Below, one piece after another: positions 9,481-21,281 of a DNA stretch of 49,398 bases (its first letter is position 1; each line of letters begins with the position of its first letter). The position numbers and the translations under genes are program-made. This stretch comes from Clostridiales bacterium. GTDB taxonomy: Bacteria > Bacillota > Clostridia > Christensenellales > CAG-314. A model generated the notes under the pieces. The model had not been told where the DNA came from and did not search any database. It saw nothing but the letters and a program-made list of their open reading frames with translations. Location of the stretch: contig JAFLVL010000004.1 in NCBI GenBank assembly GCA_022508325.1, positions 1 to 49,398 of the forward strand. The letters are read 5' to 3'.

Positions 9481-10503
9481 TCAAACGGATGTATTGACTA
9501 TTTTTGAATAACTATTTTCAATTTCATTCACCACTTCGTCGAGGGCGTTGCGCGCCTCGGGAATGGGGTATATCTGATAAACGTGGTTCATGCCCCGCCC
9601 GACGGTGAATTTGACGTGGGCTTTTTCCTTCATCATCTCGTAAAGCTTACACAAGTCGGGGTAGAGAATTTCTCTATCGCCGCTGTACAAAATTATCTCG
9701 CCAAGCTTGTCCATAGCTCCGTATATGGGACTGATTCGCGGGTCTGTCAAACTCATATCTGCCGCCCACACCTTTGCCCAGATTCGCTCGGACGATGCGT
9801 TAATCAGCGGGTCGACCTTTTGATACTCTTCAATCTCGAGGTTAGACAGGGTTAAATCCACCCAAGGCGAGAAAAGTATTGTTTTACACGGTTGCTTATA
9901 ACCCAATTCGCCCCAATACTCCACTAGCGCCAAAGCCAAGCCGCCACCCGACGAATCGCCCATGAGCACTATCTCACCGTACTTGTCGCAAAGCTCCAAA
10001 TATAGCTTGGTCAACAGTTCAAACGCCTCGTTTGGTTGATGATTGGGAGCCTTTGGGTAAATGGGAACTATTACGTTGCCGACACGCGACGCCAGTTTGT
10101 TGATATATTTCCAATGGTAAATTCGCGGTTGCCGAACGTAGCCGCCGCCGTGTAGATAGACCACGGCTCTGTCTGTTCTGCCATTAATATTGACACACAC
10201 CACCGTCATGCCGTGATAGTCAACACTCTGTTGCTTGCGTGAACGCCCGCGCCTCGGCACAACGTAGGGTACGTCGTTTACAAGAGGCAAATATTTGATG
10301 TCGGCTGTCACTTGACTGTCACTCTTGTGGCGGACGGTCAAACGAAAGTAGAATGCAACCAGACTAGCCATCATCGAGCGGTGATACACCTTGCGCGACA
10401 CTATCGCAAGCGCGATTAAACAGATTGCCACAGCTCCCGCAACGGAGGACGATACGATTGCAAAAAGTCTCCATTTCATAAATTTTTTCCTTAGTTTTTC
10501 CAC
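9481..10503 (-). CDS. alpha/beta hydrolase (HSL/esterase type)
   Basis: HGGGYVRQP oxyanion motif, GDSSGGGLA nucleophile motif. Confidence 0.88.
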   Translation of the reverse strand: MEKLRKKFMKWRLFAIVSSSVAGAVAICLIALAIVSRKVYHRSMMASLVAFYFRLTVRHKSDSQVTADIKYLPLVNDVPYVVPRRGRSRKQQSVDYHGMTVVCVNINGRTDRAVVYLHGGGYVRQPRIYHWKYINKLASRVGNVIVPIYPKAPNHQPNEAFELLTKLYLELCDKYGEIVLMGDSSGGGLALALVEYWGELGYKQPCKTILFSPWVDLTLSNLEIEEYQKVDPLINASSERIWAKVWAADMSLTDPRISPIYGAMDKLGEIILYSGDREILYPDLCKLYEMMKEKAHVKFTVGRGMNHVYQIYPIPEARNALDEVVNEIENSYSKIVNTSV

Positions 10504-10550
10504 CTTGGGCGAGAAAAATCTTACTTTATTTGGAAAAGCTACGATTTTTG

Positions 10551-13500
10551 TTACATTTTGATAAGCTTGTTGTCCGCAATTGACAAAACGTAGGTTTCTA
10601 CGTCGGCAATACCCATTATGCGCTCAACTGCCAGCTTGTAGCTATTGAGCTGCATAGTGTAGCGCTCCTCCACCAGGTCACTGCGCGAAGTGTACTTGAA
10701 GTCAATCACCACTGCGCTGTCTTTCTTTATCACGAGCAGGTCAATCACACCCTGCAACATAACCTCGTCGTTAAAACGTTTGTCTTTGGCTACTTGACTG
10801 TACGGCGCGCTGAGCATGAAGGGAATTTCGTGGTACACCTTGCCACCGTCCAGCAACGCCAGTAGCTCCTGGTTATGCAACGTTTCGAACACCAAATCGA
10901 CGTCAATTTGCTCGGCAAATCTTTGTTCGACTTTTCCACTTGCCACCAGTTCGTCGAGAGTTTGCCGTATCTGCTCGACAGTCGCGTCATACGACACGTA
11001 TTGATACAGCTTGTGATACGCCGTTCCCACGAAATTGCGGTCATTATCGGCGCTCAACGTGAACTCCTCTCGCGGTTCGTCGGTCAAATCTATATACTCT
11101 TTATCGAGAGCCGAACTGACGATTTTAGACGGCATCTGCGTCTCATTCCTATATTGATAAACGTAGCTTAGCTGACGCTCGATAGAGGCGGCGTCCACCT
11201 TTGTTTTGTCGATTAATTCTACATTCTTTTCTTGCGGCGATTGTTCATCGAACGTAGGCGGAATGTTGATGTCCAGTCCTTTCACCTTGTCTGTGTCGCG
11301 AAGCTCCAGTACCGTTGGCAACAGCCAATCGAGGTGGGAAGATGCGCGGTTGGGCAAAGTGGGGAATGCTTTGAGATCTGCCTCACTTACGGTAGCCACG
11401 ATATTCAAAAGATACTTCGCGCGGGTCAACGCAACGTAGAGCAGACGCATTTCTTCCTCGCGTTGCTTGTTGTGATTGACCAGGCGCGCGGCGTAAAATT
11501 CCAGCGTTTCAGCTTTCTTCATATCGTCGAAATCGTAGTAGCGAGTGGCTAATCCCAAATCGCTATTTTGCTCTACTGCGTAGTAGTCGAATTTGATAGG
11601 TGACTCAACGCCCGCGACGAACACGATGGGGAATTCCAGACCTTTAGACGCGTGCATAGTCATGATTCTCACAGCGCCGCTTTGGCTCAGTCCTTCATCT
11701 GCGCGACTGTTCTCCGTCTCGTCGATATATGACAAAAATTTATCTATCGACTGCGCGTAACTTGCGCCATTGAGACTGTCGATAAATGCGTACAATTTTC
11801 TGATTCTGAGCGCGCCGTTGGGTAGTCCCTGAACGTACAAATGATAGTTGGTTTTTTGCAGAACACGCAATGAGACTTCGTCTACGCTTGCGCTCCTCGA
11901 ATAGAACCGCAAATCGTCCAAAAAGTTCAAAAACTGTCGAATTTTCCACCCCAGTTCGCGTTTTTTCTCACCCCAGGTGGAATTTTCGCCATTTTTTGCA
12001 TATTCCAGCAATCGCTTATAGAATGGAATGCGACCCTTTGTATCCAGGCGAATATTGCCCAACTCCGCTTCTGTGAATCCTCCCAATGGAGACAGACACG
12101 CGCCCACGATACTGACGTCGTTGTAGGGGTTGTCAAGCACTCTGAAAAGGTTGACCAAATCCTTGATTTCCTTGGTCGACAGACCGTCGGCGTTGAAGTT
12201 GGCAGTTGCGGGAATATTGTTTGCGACGATGGCGTTGTATACGTCCAATGCCTTGTCCTTCATGCCTCGCATAAGTATTACTATGTCTCCGTAATTTATA
12301 TGCTTGGTTACCTTTACTTTCTCGCCATGTTCGTTTTTTTCTTCGACGGTATACGCCTTGCCGACGTACTCTTTTATACGCCGCGCAATCAATTCGCCTT
12401 GGCTCATTTCGGCGGGTTTTTCGGGGGTGGCGGTTATGTCGTAAATGTCGTCAATCTGTCTCTGTTCGCTGTCATGAGTTACCAAAACATCTACCCTTGT
12501 AGAAGGCGTGGAAAGGGTCGGCTGAGTAGGACCTTTGAGCTGAGCAGTAACTCTGTAATCTACCTTGCCGAAGTCATTCGTCATCACACGATTGAACACG
12601 AAGTTTACAAAATCCAGTATCTCGGTATTGGTACGAAAGTTGTCGTTCAACTCCTCGACGCGTCCCTTGTCCGTAGCTTTGTAGTCGCTGTATTTGTCTG
12701 TGAATATCGACGGTTCGCAACCGCGGAATCCGTAAATGGACTGCTTGACGTCGCCCACCATAAACAGATTGTCGGGCGAAGAAATCGCCCTTACTATCGC
12801 CTCTTGAATGGGGTTTGTGTCTTGGTATTCGTCTACAAAAATATACCTATATCTACTGCGAATCTCCATGCGCGTAGCGTCGTCGTCAAGTAACTTCAAG
12901 CAGAGATGCTCCAAATCGTCATAGTCCACTCCACCGCGCTGTTTCTTCGCTTCGAAATACGCCTCGTCAAATCTCACAACAATCTCCGCCAGCTTGCCGG
13001 TATATGCCTGCGCGCGTCTGTTTTCCTCCCAGAGCGTCGACAGTGTTTCTCCGTTTTGAACACGAAACAGGGCTGCATACTTTCTCCTGTATTCCGTCAA
13101 CTTATCTCTTAGCTTTACGTACTGCGCGCGAATCTGTTCCTCAACTTCCGTCATGGGAACGGAATCGTCCTTTGGCGGCATGGTCTTAAATTTGTAATTG
13201 GTGAGACCGTGAATGGCGTCCTCCAAATTATCTAGCTTTATGTCGTTCAACACGTCGGCGTTATGCTCTAATACCGCCGTGATTTTCGTCAGCCCTTCGT
13301 CGCGACTGTTGTCGGCAAGCCGGACCAAATTTCGGTGATAGTACTTCACCATCTGTGACACGTCGTCAAGAATCGTCCTTATTATTGGGTTGTTCTCGCT
13401 GTAATTGAGAAAATTCTCTTTTTTCTCACCGTACCACTGCCCGAAATTCTCCAAACAGCGCGAGAATGAATACAGGCGCAGAATAATTTTTCTGAAGTTC

Positions 13501-13991
13501 TCCTCTTTCCTCTTGCTGGAGAAAATCTTGTAAACCTGCCTAAAAACCTCGTCGTCTTGCGAAAAATATTCCTGAAAAAGGGTGTCTAAAACGTTGCTTT
13601 TGATAGTAGACACGGTCGCGTCGTCCAGTATTGCAAAAGCAGGGTCAATATCCAGAACGTAAAAATAATTGCGCAAAAGCTCGCTGCAAAAAGAGTGCAA
13701 CGTGCAAATACTAGCCGAATCTATATTCTCCAATGCTTCCACAACGCGCGGATTATTGCGCTTTTTCGACAGTTTCTCCGCAAGGCGCGCCTTCATTTGG
13801 GCGGCGGCAAGGTTAGTGAAGGTCACTACTACCATTTCGTCGACCTTCTCTCCCTCTTCAATCAGCGCGGCTATTCGCTCAATCATTACGGTGGTTTTGC
13901 CCGTGCCTGCCGATGCGGAAACGAGCATATTTTTACCGCGAAAACTTATTACGTTTTGCTGCGATGGGGTGTATTTTACTTCATTACTCAT
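10551..13991 (-). CDS. addA: helicase-exonuclease AddAB subunit AddA
   Basis: ASAGTGKTTVMIERI Walker A, VDEYQDTNPIQ, C-terminal PD-(D/E)XK (VIDFKYT); 1146 aa. Confidence 0.95.
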   Translation of the reverse strand: MSNEVKYTPSQQNVISFRGKNMLVSASAGTGKTTVMIERIAALIEEGEKVDEMVVVTFTNLAAAQMKARLAEKLSKKRNNPRVVEALENIDSASICTLHSFCSELLRNYFYVLDIDPAFAILDDATVSTIKSNVLDTLFQEYFSQDDEVFRQVYKIFSSKRKEENFRKIILRLYSFSRCLENFGQWYGEKKENFLNYSENNPIIRTILDDVSQMVKYYHRNLVRLADNSRDEGLTKITAVLEHNADVLNDIKLDNLEDAIHGLTNYKFKTMPPKDDSVPMTEVEEQIRAQYVKLRDKLTEYRRKYAALFRVQNGETLSTLWEENRRAQAYTGKLAEIVVRFDEAYFEAKKQRGGVDYDDLEHLCLKLLDDDATRMEIRSRYRYIFVDEYQDTNPIQEAIVRAISSPDNLFMVGDVKQSIYGFRGCEPSIFTDKYSDYKATDKGRVEELNDNFRTNTEILDFVNFVFNRVMTNDFGKVDYRVTAQLKGPTQPTLSTPSTRVDVLVTHDSEQRQIDDIYDITATPEKPAEMSQGELIARRIKEYVGKAYTVEEKNEHGEKVKVTKHINYGDIVILMRGMKDKALDVYNAIVANNIPATANFNADGLSTKEIKDLVNLFRVLDNPYNDVSIVGACLSPLGGFTEAELGNIRLDTKGRIPFYKRLLEYAKNGENSTWGEKKRELGWKIRQFLNFLDDLRFYSRSASVDEVSLRVLQKTNYHLYVQGLPNGALRIRKLYAFIDSLNGASYAQSIDKFLSYIDETENSRADEGLSQSGAVRIMTMHASKGLEFPIVFVAGVESPIKFDYYAVEQNSDLGLATRYYDFDDMKKAETLEFYAARLVNHNKQREEEMRLLYVALTRAKYLLNIVATVSEADLKAFPTLPNRASSHLDWLLPTVLELRDTDKVKGLDINIPPTFDEQSPQEKNVELIDKTKVDAASIERQLSYVYQYRNETQMPSKIVSSALDKEYIDLTDEPREEFTLSADNDRNFVGTAYHKLYQYVSYDATVEQIRQTLDELVASGKVEQRFAEQIDVDLVFETLHNQELLALLDGGKVYHEIPFMLSAPYSQVAKDKRFNDEVMLQGVIDLLVIKKDSAVVIDFKYTSRSDLVEERYTMQLNSYKLAVERIMGIADVETYVLSIADNKLIKM

Positions 13992-16900
13992 TTTTTCACC
14001 GTTTTGTCTATCGTAGTCTTGTCAACGACAACGTTTTTCAAGTCTCGCGGTTCGTGTGTATACACGTCGCCGAAATCGCAAATCGAGCGGTAGTCGCAGA
14101 ACTCGCACATTTTCTCAAAGGGATTGACTGCCGCGTAGCCCTTATGCATTAGCTCTCCCGCGCGCGCAATGAGCTTGTATGCGTATTCCGTCTGGTTGTC
14201 AAATTGCTCCGCAGTCAACATTTTGTTATCTCTGTCCTGTTTGTGAACAGCATTGTCTTTTGTCAAACGCAAAGAAAGCTTCTCGCTCTTGCCGCTACTC
14301 CAAGAGGTATCTATTGCGCGAGCCACGTCGACGTCATCGAGCGTTCTACCGTTGTAGGTATAGACGACATTTTCGTTTAGGTCGGTAAAATTGTCGTGCA
14401 TATTGAAGTAATAGAACCCCGCGGGACGCATTTTGCCGTTGCCCGAGTCCAATTTGAGACTGTCCTTGACAGCCTTGACGTAGACAAGCAACTGCATTTT
14501 TTGTCCGTCGTAAAGGTACTTCTCGCTATAAGACGCCGCCTCCGCGCCACTCTTGTAGTCTACCACTATGAACAGGTTGTCCTTGGTTTTGTCCTTGGCA
14601 GGCAGTACGTCAACGCGATCGACTACGCCCTTCAAGTAGAACTCACCGCCGTCAAACGCTACGACTACGGCAGGCAGTGACTTGGCGTTTTCAGTTTCAT
14701 CTCCGTCGTCAATTTTTCCATCAGACGGACGGGTTTCACTGCCGAAATTTAATTCCGCGGCATAATTTTTGAACTCGGAATTGCGCAACTGTTGCTTGGT
14801 CACCTTGCACATACGCGCGGCTTCGGCTTTGAGCTGCATCAATACGCCTTCCATTTGACGGTCGGTTCTCATTCCCTTGTAGAAATCTTCCGAAAGAGCC
14901 TTTTCGAACCACTCGTACGCCTTCTCCCTAGTGTTAGCGTCATCCTCGTCCAAATCTATATTTTTCACATATTTTTCCAATACAAAGTGAAGAATCGTAC
15001 CCAAATCGGCAGATTTCAGCTCGGCAATAGGGCGCGGTTGCACGTTTAGCCCATAGTGAAAATAGAAACTGTACGGACACTTGAAAAACGTCGTCAACTG
15101 AGACACGCTGGTAGCGGATTTTTTTAGGTACAGCTCGCCGCCGCGTTCCACCATAACAGCCTTTCCGTCCTTATTAAAGGCGTATTTTTTCGCCTCGTTT
15201 TTGTATTTTTCACGCAAAAACTCGTATAAAGGCAGCGTTGCCGCCTGCTTGTCCTTTACGCGCCTGTCGTAGAGCACGAGCTTTTCTATCGCCTGTTTCT
15301 TGGTGTAAACGCCGTCATCCGTAACGCTAGACGGTCTCAACGGAGCGTTCCCGATTTGGAAAAGCTCGGCAAATTCTGCAATGAAGGGCGATGGCAAAAG
15401 ACTGTCTGCGCCGTCCGCCGTCGTGTAAGAAACGTATAGCTTTTCTGTTGGCTCCAATAGCAGTTGAAACAGACTGAACCGCTCGCGCTTGTTCTCAACT
15501 TGAATTCGAGGCTCGACGTTTATGCCCGCTCTGACCAACTCTTCTATATTTCTGTCTGAGAGTAGCTTGCAGTCATTTTTAACTATGGGCATCGCGCCTT
15601 GGTTTGCGCCCAGCAATGCCAGAAATTTAATATCGTGCTTGCGCGCCTTCGCCATGTTGGCAAATACCACGCAATCGTTGTAGACGGGAATGACGGAGAC
15701 TTTCACAGAAGCCACGCCTGCCGTAAACAGCTTAATAAATTCGTCCAGCTTGACGAATTTGTCCCCCATTACATTTGCCGCCTGCAATAACACGCTTTCC
15801 AGCTTTTCTTGAGCTTGCGAGGTCACTTTTGCCTCAAATTCCAACCCCATGTCGCGTTGTTGGGTAGCAAAACTTGCATTTTTATCAGCTAATTTGGCAT
15901 AATCGATCAGATTGCGAATAACCGTCAAATACTCGTTGACCGTCGCGCCGTCGGGGACATGGTTGCTCCTATACAGCTCGTAAAAACGCTGTCTGAACGC
16001 GTCCGCTTGCGAATAGAATGGCTCGTCCTTGCCGAGATTGAAGCCTTTATAGCTATAGTTTACGTTGTATTTCAAACAGTAATTTTCAAACAAAAACACG
16101 TCGTCAGAGGGCTTTTTCCCATCAAAATTGCCGCAAAAGAGGTAATTTTTGACAAAGGGCAGCACAAAAGACAGCTTGGCGTTGTTCCTGTACAGCGTCA
16201 GATAATCGATTACAAACCGCGCGTAGGGGTGGTCGGACAGAACGAACTGCCTATCGCAAAAATAAGGAATTTCAAACTGTGAAAAAACCATCGATATGGC
16301 GTTAGAATACTTATCAACGTCACTCGTCACCACGTAAACGTCCTTGAAGCGTCCTCCTGCGCGAACGTGCTTTTGAATTCGGCAAGCTAGCGCGTAAACC
16401 TCGTTGACGCGAGTCGAACCCTCGAAAATTTCCACGAAATCGCCACCTGGGGTGGGGATTTTGTCGTCGTAACGGTACAAATTCTCACCGATTTGCCTTG
16501 CGTATTCGTGAGGATAGTCCCTTTTACCCTTGACGGTATTTGGCGTCAGATTGTTGCGCTTACAAATATTTATAATTCCTTGATAAATGTCGTCAAGATA
16601 GAGGTGTCTGTCGCGCGCCCCATTGCCTACACAGCACGCCACCGTAACTCCACGACTTTTCAGCGCTAGTTGTTCAATGATAGAAAGCTCCTGCGCGGTG
16701 AAGTTGTCAAAGTCGTACAGATAGTAGTAGCCGTTCGCCGCTACGTCGGTCGTCGCAATCTCTTCACACAACAAATCCAGCTTGTCCGCCGAATCTATAA
16801 AACGACCCTCGGTATAGTCGCAATACGCCTGATAAAGCAACGCTATATCGCGAGCTTTGCCGGCAACGCTCTTGGGCAGCTCGGCTTTCATCAGGTCTTT

Positions 16901-17284
16901 GGGCGAGATTTTGCAATACTTCATCATAGAAATGACGTCGTACATATCTTCAACGAACCCGGGGGTTTCCACACCCTTGACGTAGCAGGTGAGATTGGCC
17001 TTATTCTCCTTGATTATCATGGAGAGAGCCATCACCCCAGCTTGCTTGGAGAGATAGTCGTATTTGGGTAAAATATCGGAGGCAAGTCTGCGGAAGGTCT
17101 TGACTTGCGCGTTGAAACTTCCGCCAATCGCTTTGAGCAAAGCGCGCTCTGCCTCAAGAGATGCGCGGTCGGGGACGATGACTGTGTGTGTTATCGACAG
17201 ATTAGTCTTATCCACCCTTTTTATCACGTCCATCACGTACTTCGCCGCATTCGCCATTGAATTGGATTCGTATATAGTAATCAT
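13988..17284 (-). CDS. addB: AddB-like nuclease subunit
   Basis: Overlaps addA by 4 nt; C-terminal PD-(D/E)XK (VVDYKSG) plus Cys cluster CEFCDYRSIC. Confidence 0.9.
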   Translation of the reverse strand: MITIYESNSMANAAKYVMDVIKRVDKTNLSITHTVIVPDRASLEAERALLKAIGGSFNAQVKTFRRLASDILPKYDYLSKQAGVMALSMIIKENKANLTCYVKGVETPGFVEDMYDVISMMKYCKISPKDLMKAELPKSVAGKARDIALLYQAYCDYTEGRFIDSADKLDLLCEEIATTDVAANGYYYLYDFDNFTAQELSIIEQLALKSRGVTVACCVGNGARDRHLYLDDIYQGIINICKRNNLTPNTVKGKRDYPHEYARQIGENLYRYDDKIPTPGGDFVEIFEGSTRVNEVYALACRIQKHVRAGGRFKDVYVVTSDVDKYSNAISMVFSQFEIPYFCDRQFVLSDHPYARFVIDYLTLYRNNAKLSFVLPFVKNYLFCGNFDGKKPSDDVFLFENYCLKYNVNYSYKGFNLGKDEPFYSQADAFRQRFYELYRSNHVPDGATVNEYLTVIRNLIDYAKLADKNASFATQQRDMGLEFEAKVTSQAQEKLESVLLQAANVMGDKFVKLDEFIKLFTAGVASVKVSVIPVYNDCVVFANMAKARKHDIKFLALLGANQGAMPIVKNDCKLLSDRNIEELVRAGINVEPRIQVENKRERFSLFQLLLEPTEKLYVSYTTADGADSLLPSPFIAEFAELFQIGNAPLRPSSVTDDGVYTKKQAIEKLVLYDRRVKDKQAATLPLYEFLREKYKNEAKKYAFNKDGKAVMVERGGELYLKKSATSVSQLTTFFKCPYSFYFHYGLNVQPRPIAELKSADLGTILHFVLEKYVKNIDLDEDDANTREKAYEWFEKALSEDFYKGMRTDRQMEGVLMQLKAEAARMCKVTKQQLRNSEFKNYAAELNFGSETRPSDGKIDDGDETENAKSLPAVVVAFDGGEFYLKGVVDRVDVLPAKDKTKDNLFIVVDYKSGAEAASYSEKYLYDGQKMQLLVYVKAVKDSLKLDSGNGKMRPAGFYYFNMHDNFTDLNENVVYTYNGRTLDDVDVARAIDTSWSSGKSEKLSLRLTKDNAVHKQDRDNKMLTAEQFDNQTEYAYKLIARAGELMHKGYAAVNPFEKMCEFCDYRSICDFGDVYTHEPRDLKNVVVDKTTIDKTVKK

Positions 17285-17390
17285 AAATTACATTATATCA
17301 TATATCGACAAAGAAAACTATAGTTTTTGTTATGAAGTTCGCCTCGGTTTAAACTATCGTCTCCTTATATCAGGGCTTTAGAAATAACAG

Positions 17391-17419
17391 TTGGCAACAT
17401 TGAATTAATGTGATATAAT
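17391..17419 (+). promoter_or_regulatory. sigma-A-like promoter
   Basis: TTGGCA-17 nt-TATAAT upstream of the CDS at 17472. Confidence 0.65.
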
Positions 17420-17471
17420 ATTCAATTAGTAAACATTATCTTCGCGAACGCGAATTTGTAACGGAGACAAT

Positions 17472-18638
17472 ATGAAAAAGAAAATTGCATTGCTACTACT
17501 TTTGATGTTAGCATTAACTACGGTTCTGGCGGCGTGTACCCAAGCCGAGGCAACCAAAATTGTTCCGCGGTGGGACGAGAAGATCGTCGAAACCTACGAA
17601 TATACCGTAACGTTAGCCGACTTTAACTTAACCGACGAGGGAAGTATAGGTAGTCCTCACTTCCGCACCTACGACAGCAATGATGGAACGTACTACAAGG
17701 ACTTCGACGTCCGCGCGGGCGAACCATTTGATGTTCAAGACGAAGTTTGTCCAACAGCCGTTAGCGGAACGCTCACCCTGACGATAAGCCACCCCGACGA
17801 CGAATACGACTTATTACGGACAAAACAGGAACTGAAACTTACCTACGACAACAAAGACGGTAACCTGATTGACAAAGCGGTTTTGGACGTACTGCAAAAG
17901 AAAGGTCTAGTCGTAGCAAACAGCGGCAACTCCATCACTCTCAAATCTACCACCGAAACAACTGTTGAATTCAGACACAAGGAAAACCAAGCCCCCAGAA
18001 AGTCAAGCACGAAGGTCGAAGGCTTCTATTTGGGCAAGGTTCATCAGGAAGTTTCCATCTACGAAGTTGAAACGGAATACACTTACGAAGGCAAAAACAC
18101 TATCGTCTCAACAACCCTCACGCAATACGACGAAACGATGGATACCGACAAAACAACGGAATTTGAAAATACGTTGAAGCGTCGCACTGAAGGCTCATTC
18201 ATCGACAGCAATCAACTGTTCACCTACGCACGTAGCCTCGACAAGTCGTCGACAAGTTTCCAGAACAGCCCCAGTGTCTCTGTATACAACCCATTTAATC
18301 AATCGATACAAACGGCAAACTTTGCATTCACCTATTCAAACAATGCTATATTGACAGACGCAACGCGCGGTGAGCTCTACACAAAGTTACCGACTCTTGG
18401 CATAATAGTTGACGGAATGGCATTCATGCTTCAGGAAAGTGTACCCAATTTGAAAGAGAAATTGCCAGACCGATTTGATAATTACGGTTACGGTCCTGAC
18501 AGCACGTACTACGGTCAAGTTGCGTACGCAAAGCACACACCGGTCCGTTTCCGCGCAGGTTACATTTCATACGAATTGACACACTACGAGGATGACATTT
18601 GGAACGCTCTGAAAGCCCTTGTAAGCAGCGAGAAATAG
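17472..18638 (+). CDS. predicted lipoprotein, function unknown
   Basis: Signal peptide with lipobox TVLAAC; 388 aa. Confidence 0.8.
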   Translation: MKKKIALLLLLMLALTTVLAACTQAEATKIVPRWDEKIVETYEYTVTLADFNLTDEGSIGSPHFRTYDSNDGTYYKDFDVRAGEPFDVQDEVCPTAVSGTLTLTISHPDDEYDLLRTKQELKLTYDNKDGNLIDKAVLDVLQKKGLVVANSGNSITLKSTTETTVEFRHKENQAPRKSSTKVEGFYLGKVHQEVSIYEVETEYTYEGKNTIVSTTLTQYDETMDTDKTTEFENTLKRRTEGSFIDSNQLFTYARSLDKSSTSFQNSPSVSVYNPFNQSIQTANFAFTYSNNAILTDATRGELYTKLPTLGIIVDGMAFMLQESVPNLKEKLPDRFDNYGYGPDSTYYGQVAYAKHTPVRFRAGYISYELTHYEDDIWNALKALVSSEK

Positions 18639-18668
18639 CAAGATTTTTCCACCCCATATCAAAATATT

Positions 18669-18702
18669 AAAAAAATGCCTCTTGTAAAAGAGGCATTTTT
18701 TT
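18669..18702. terminator. bidirectional terminator between convergent genes
   Basis: AAAAAAATGCCTCTT...AAGAGGCATTTTTTT. Confidence 0.9.
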
Positions 18703-18712
18703 GTTTACTTTG

Positions 18713-20686
18713 TTAATTTTGGGGATCTTTTGAACCGTCGTCGCCGATCGGGTTTTCTACGCCTTGCGACTCTTCTACGGGCGCGGTCGGCGTCTGATTT
18801 GTAGGTTCAACGCGTCTCGTATTTGAGTCCAATTCGCTCTCGCGTTGATCCATAAACGCTATGACTTCTTCTACCGATTTGCCCTGCATCAGCATGTCAA
18901 CTTCCTCGGTGTGAATGGTTTCTTTTTCCACCAGCACACGCGCCATATTGTGCAGTACGTTGATCTTTTCCGTAAGAATTTCCGTTGCGCGCTTGTGACA
19001 GTTCTCCACTATTGCGCGAACTTCTTCGTCGATGATATTGGCGATTTCATCGGAATAGCTCTTTTCCGTTTGATAATTTTTACCCACGAAGACTTCGCCT
19101 TCACTGCCATAGAACAACGGTCCTATGCGTTCGCTCATACCCCATTCGGTGACCATTCTATGAGCTCTTTCCGTCAGCTGTTTGATATCTCCGCTTGCGC
19201 CACTGCTGATATTTTTAATAATTAACTCTTCGGCAACTCTGCCGCCCAGCGTCATCGTAATATCGTCCAACAGCTGTTGTTTGGTGACGTGATTGTTGTC
19301 ATTCTCGGGGCGAGTCATCGTGTAGCCTGCCGCCATTCCGCGAGGAATAATCGTTACTTCGTGAACAGGATCGCAGTACTTCAAGCTGCAAGCAAGGATT
19401 GCGTGTCCCGATTCGTGGTATGCCGTGATTCGTTTGTCGGGTTCGGTCACAAGGCGGGATTTCTTCTGCGGTCCCATAATAACCTTATTTATACCCTCGT
19501 TGACATCCGCCATCGTGATTACGCGTCTACCTGCGCGAACCGCAAGTATTGCCGCTTCGTTCAAAAGGTTTTCAAGATCTGCGCCGGTAAAACCTGCCGT
19601 TATGCGAGCAACCGTACGGAAATTCACGTCTTGACCAATGGGCTTTTTGCGAGCGTGAACCTTCAAGATTGCCTCTCTGCCGCGCACGTCAGGACGATTG
19701 ACGTATATTTGCCTGTCAAAACGTCCGGGACGAAGCAAAGCAGGGTCGAGTATGTCCGCGCGGTTGGTTGCAGCCATAACAATTATGCTCGTGCTCGTCT
19801 CGAAACCGTCCATTTCCACAAGTAATTGGTTCAACGTTTGCTCTCTTTCGTCGTGTCCGCCGCCCAATCCTGCGCCGCGTTGACGTCCTACTGCGTCAAT
19901 TTCGTCTATGAAAATAATGCACGGCATGTTTTTCTTCGCCTGATCGAACAAATCGCGCACACGGCTTGCGCCGACACCTACGAACATTTCCACGAAGTCC
20001 GAACCGCTCATAGAGAAGAAGGGCACACCCGCCTCGCCTGCAACGGCTTTGGCGAAAAGCGTTTTACCTGTTCCCGGAGGACCCACGAGCAACACACCCT
20101 TGGGGATACGCGCGCCCATATCGTTGAATTTTTTCGGGTCTTTCAAGAAATCGATAATTTCTTGCAATTCTTCCTTTTCCTCTTCCGCTCCTGCGACGTC
20201 TGTGAAACGCACCTTAGAATTCTGCACTACGCGCGCCTTCGAGCGACCAAAATCAATATTTTGGTTGTTTTGACGGGCGATTTGACGGAACAGTATCACG
20301 CCCATCAATATCAGCAGTCCTATCCACAGCACCGGCACGATGTAGTCCGTCCAGCTAGTGGCGTTGGGGTCGGCTACGTAGTAGTTGTTTCCCTTGTTGA
20401 GCTCACTGCTGGGATTAGCCTCCAAATACTCTTGAATTGCGGCATCGAACTGCGCTCTGTCTACGACGACACAGGTGTCCTTGGCGCCGTTAGCGCGTAC
20501 GCCGGTAACCTTATAAATACTAAGCGTAACCTTCACGTACTCGCCGCTGTTCAGATTTTGCTTGAACTGATATTCGTTAATTTCCGAAGCGTTGTTGCCG
20601 AGGAATGCCCATAGCACAACAAAAATCACTATGACCAACGCGACGGCAATTATCGCATAAATTATACTTTTTCGTTTTTGATCCAA
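18713..20686 (-). CDS. ftsH: ATP-dependent zinc metalloprotease FtsH
   Basis: [27 protein letters not shown] motif; N-terminal TMs. Confidence 0.98.
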   Translation of the reverse strand: MDQKRKSIIYAIIAVALVIVIFVVLWAFLGNNASEINEYQFKQNLNSGEYVKVTLSIYKVTGVRANGAKDTCVVVDRAQFDAAIQEYLEANPSSELNKGNNYYVADPNATSWTDYIVPVLWIGLLILMGVILFRQIARQNNQNIDFGRSKARVVQNSKVRFTDVAGAEEEKEELQEIIDFLKDPKKFNDMGARIPKGVLLVGPPGTGKTLFAKAVAGEAGVPFFSMSGSDFVEMFVGVGASRVRDLFDQAKKNMPCIIFIDEIDAVGRQRGAGLGGGHDEREQTLNQLLVEMDGFETSTSIIVMAATNRADILDPALLRPGRFDRQIYVNRPDVRGREAILKVHARKKPIGQDVNFRTVARITAGFTGADLENLLNEAAILAVRAGRRVITMADVNEGINKVIMGPQKKSRLVTEPDKRITAYHESGHAILACSLKYCDPVHEVTIIPRGMAAGYTMTRPENDNNHVTKQQLLDDITMTLGGRVAEELIIKNISSGASGDIKQLTERAHRMVTEWGMSERIGPLFYGSEGEVFVGKNYQTEKSYSDEIANIIDEEVRAIVENCHKRATEILTEKINVLHNMARVLVEKETIHTEEVDMLMQGKSVEEVIAFMDQRESELDSNTRRVEPTNQTPTAPVEESQGVENPIGDDGSKDPQN

Positions 20687-21281
20687 AATAGTTCTCCTTT
20701 ACACCCTGCCAAGTCGAGCCGCGGGGCCGACTTTGTAATTAGCCTTTGTTTGAAACAGCGCAACGGCAGAGAGTTCTGTCCGTGCGCATATTGATACGGA
20801 TTGTATTTTAACATATAATATTAACTATGTCAAATATTACTATACCACCTGTGCCACGCGTTGCCGCCACCGACGTGTGCCGCGCCATGTTCGTTCGCAA
20901 GATTTTGCGAAGCATAAAGTCTAGCTCAAAACCTTGCTTTCTACCTAGATAGAAGTTTCGCGAATTCAGCTGATATTAGGCCGAATTTTGTCGAAGGAAC
21001 AGACAATGCGATGAGGAAAATTTGTGCTTGAAAAATGCAAATTCGAGAGCAAGCTTACTGATAATTTTTTTCTTTTTCTTAGCGCAATTCTAAGTTGTAA
21101 TTCGTATACAAAACCAACTATTTCAATTGATTTTTTCCTACCCCATGTTGCATTTCTCAACAAAAATCGCCTAAAAACGCTGATTAATGTTATATTTATG
21201 CTATATTTGGTACAATTGCAAAAATTCCCACCCCATGTCGCGCTTTTATGGCAATTTTCTTAATTTTTTGCAAAAAGTAAT

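Noticed and set aside
12300-12893. 197-aa ORF on + strand
   Set aside because: Antisense shadow ORF of addA.
19826-20614. 262-aa ORF on + strand
   Set aside because: Antisense shadow ORF of ftsH.
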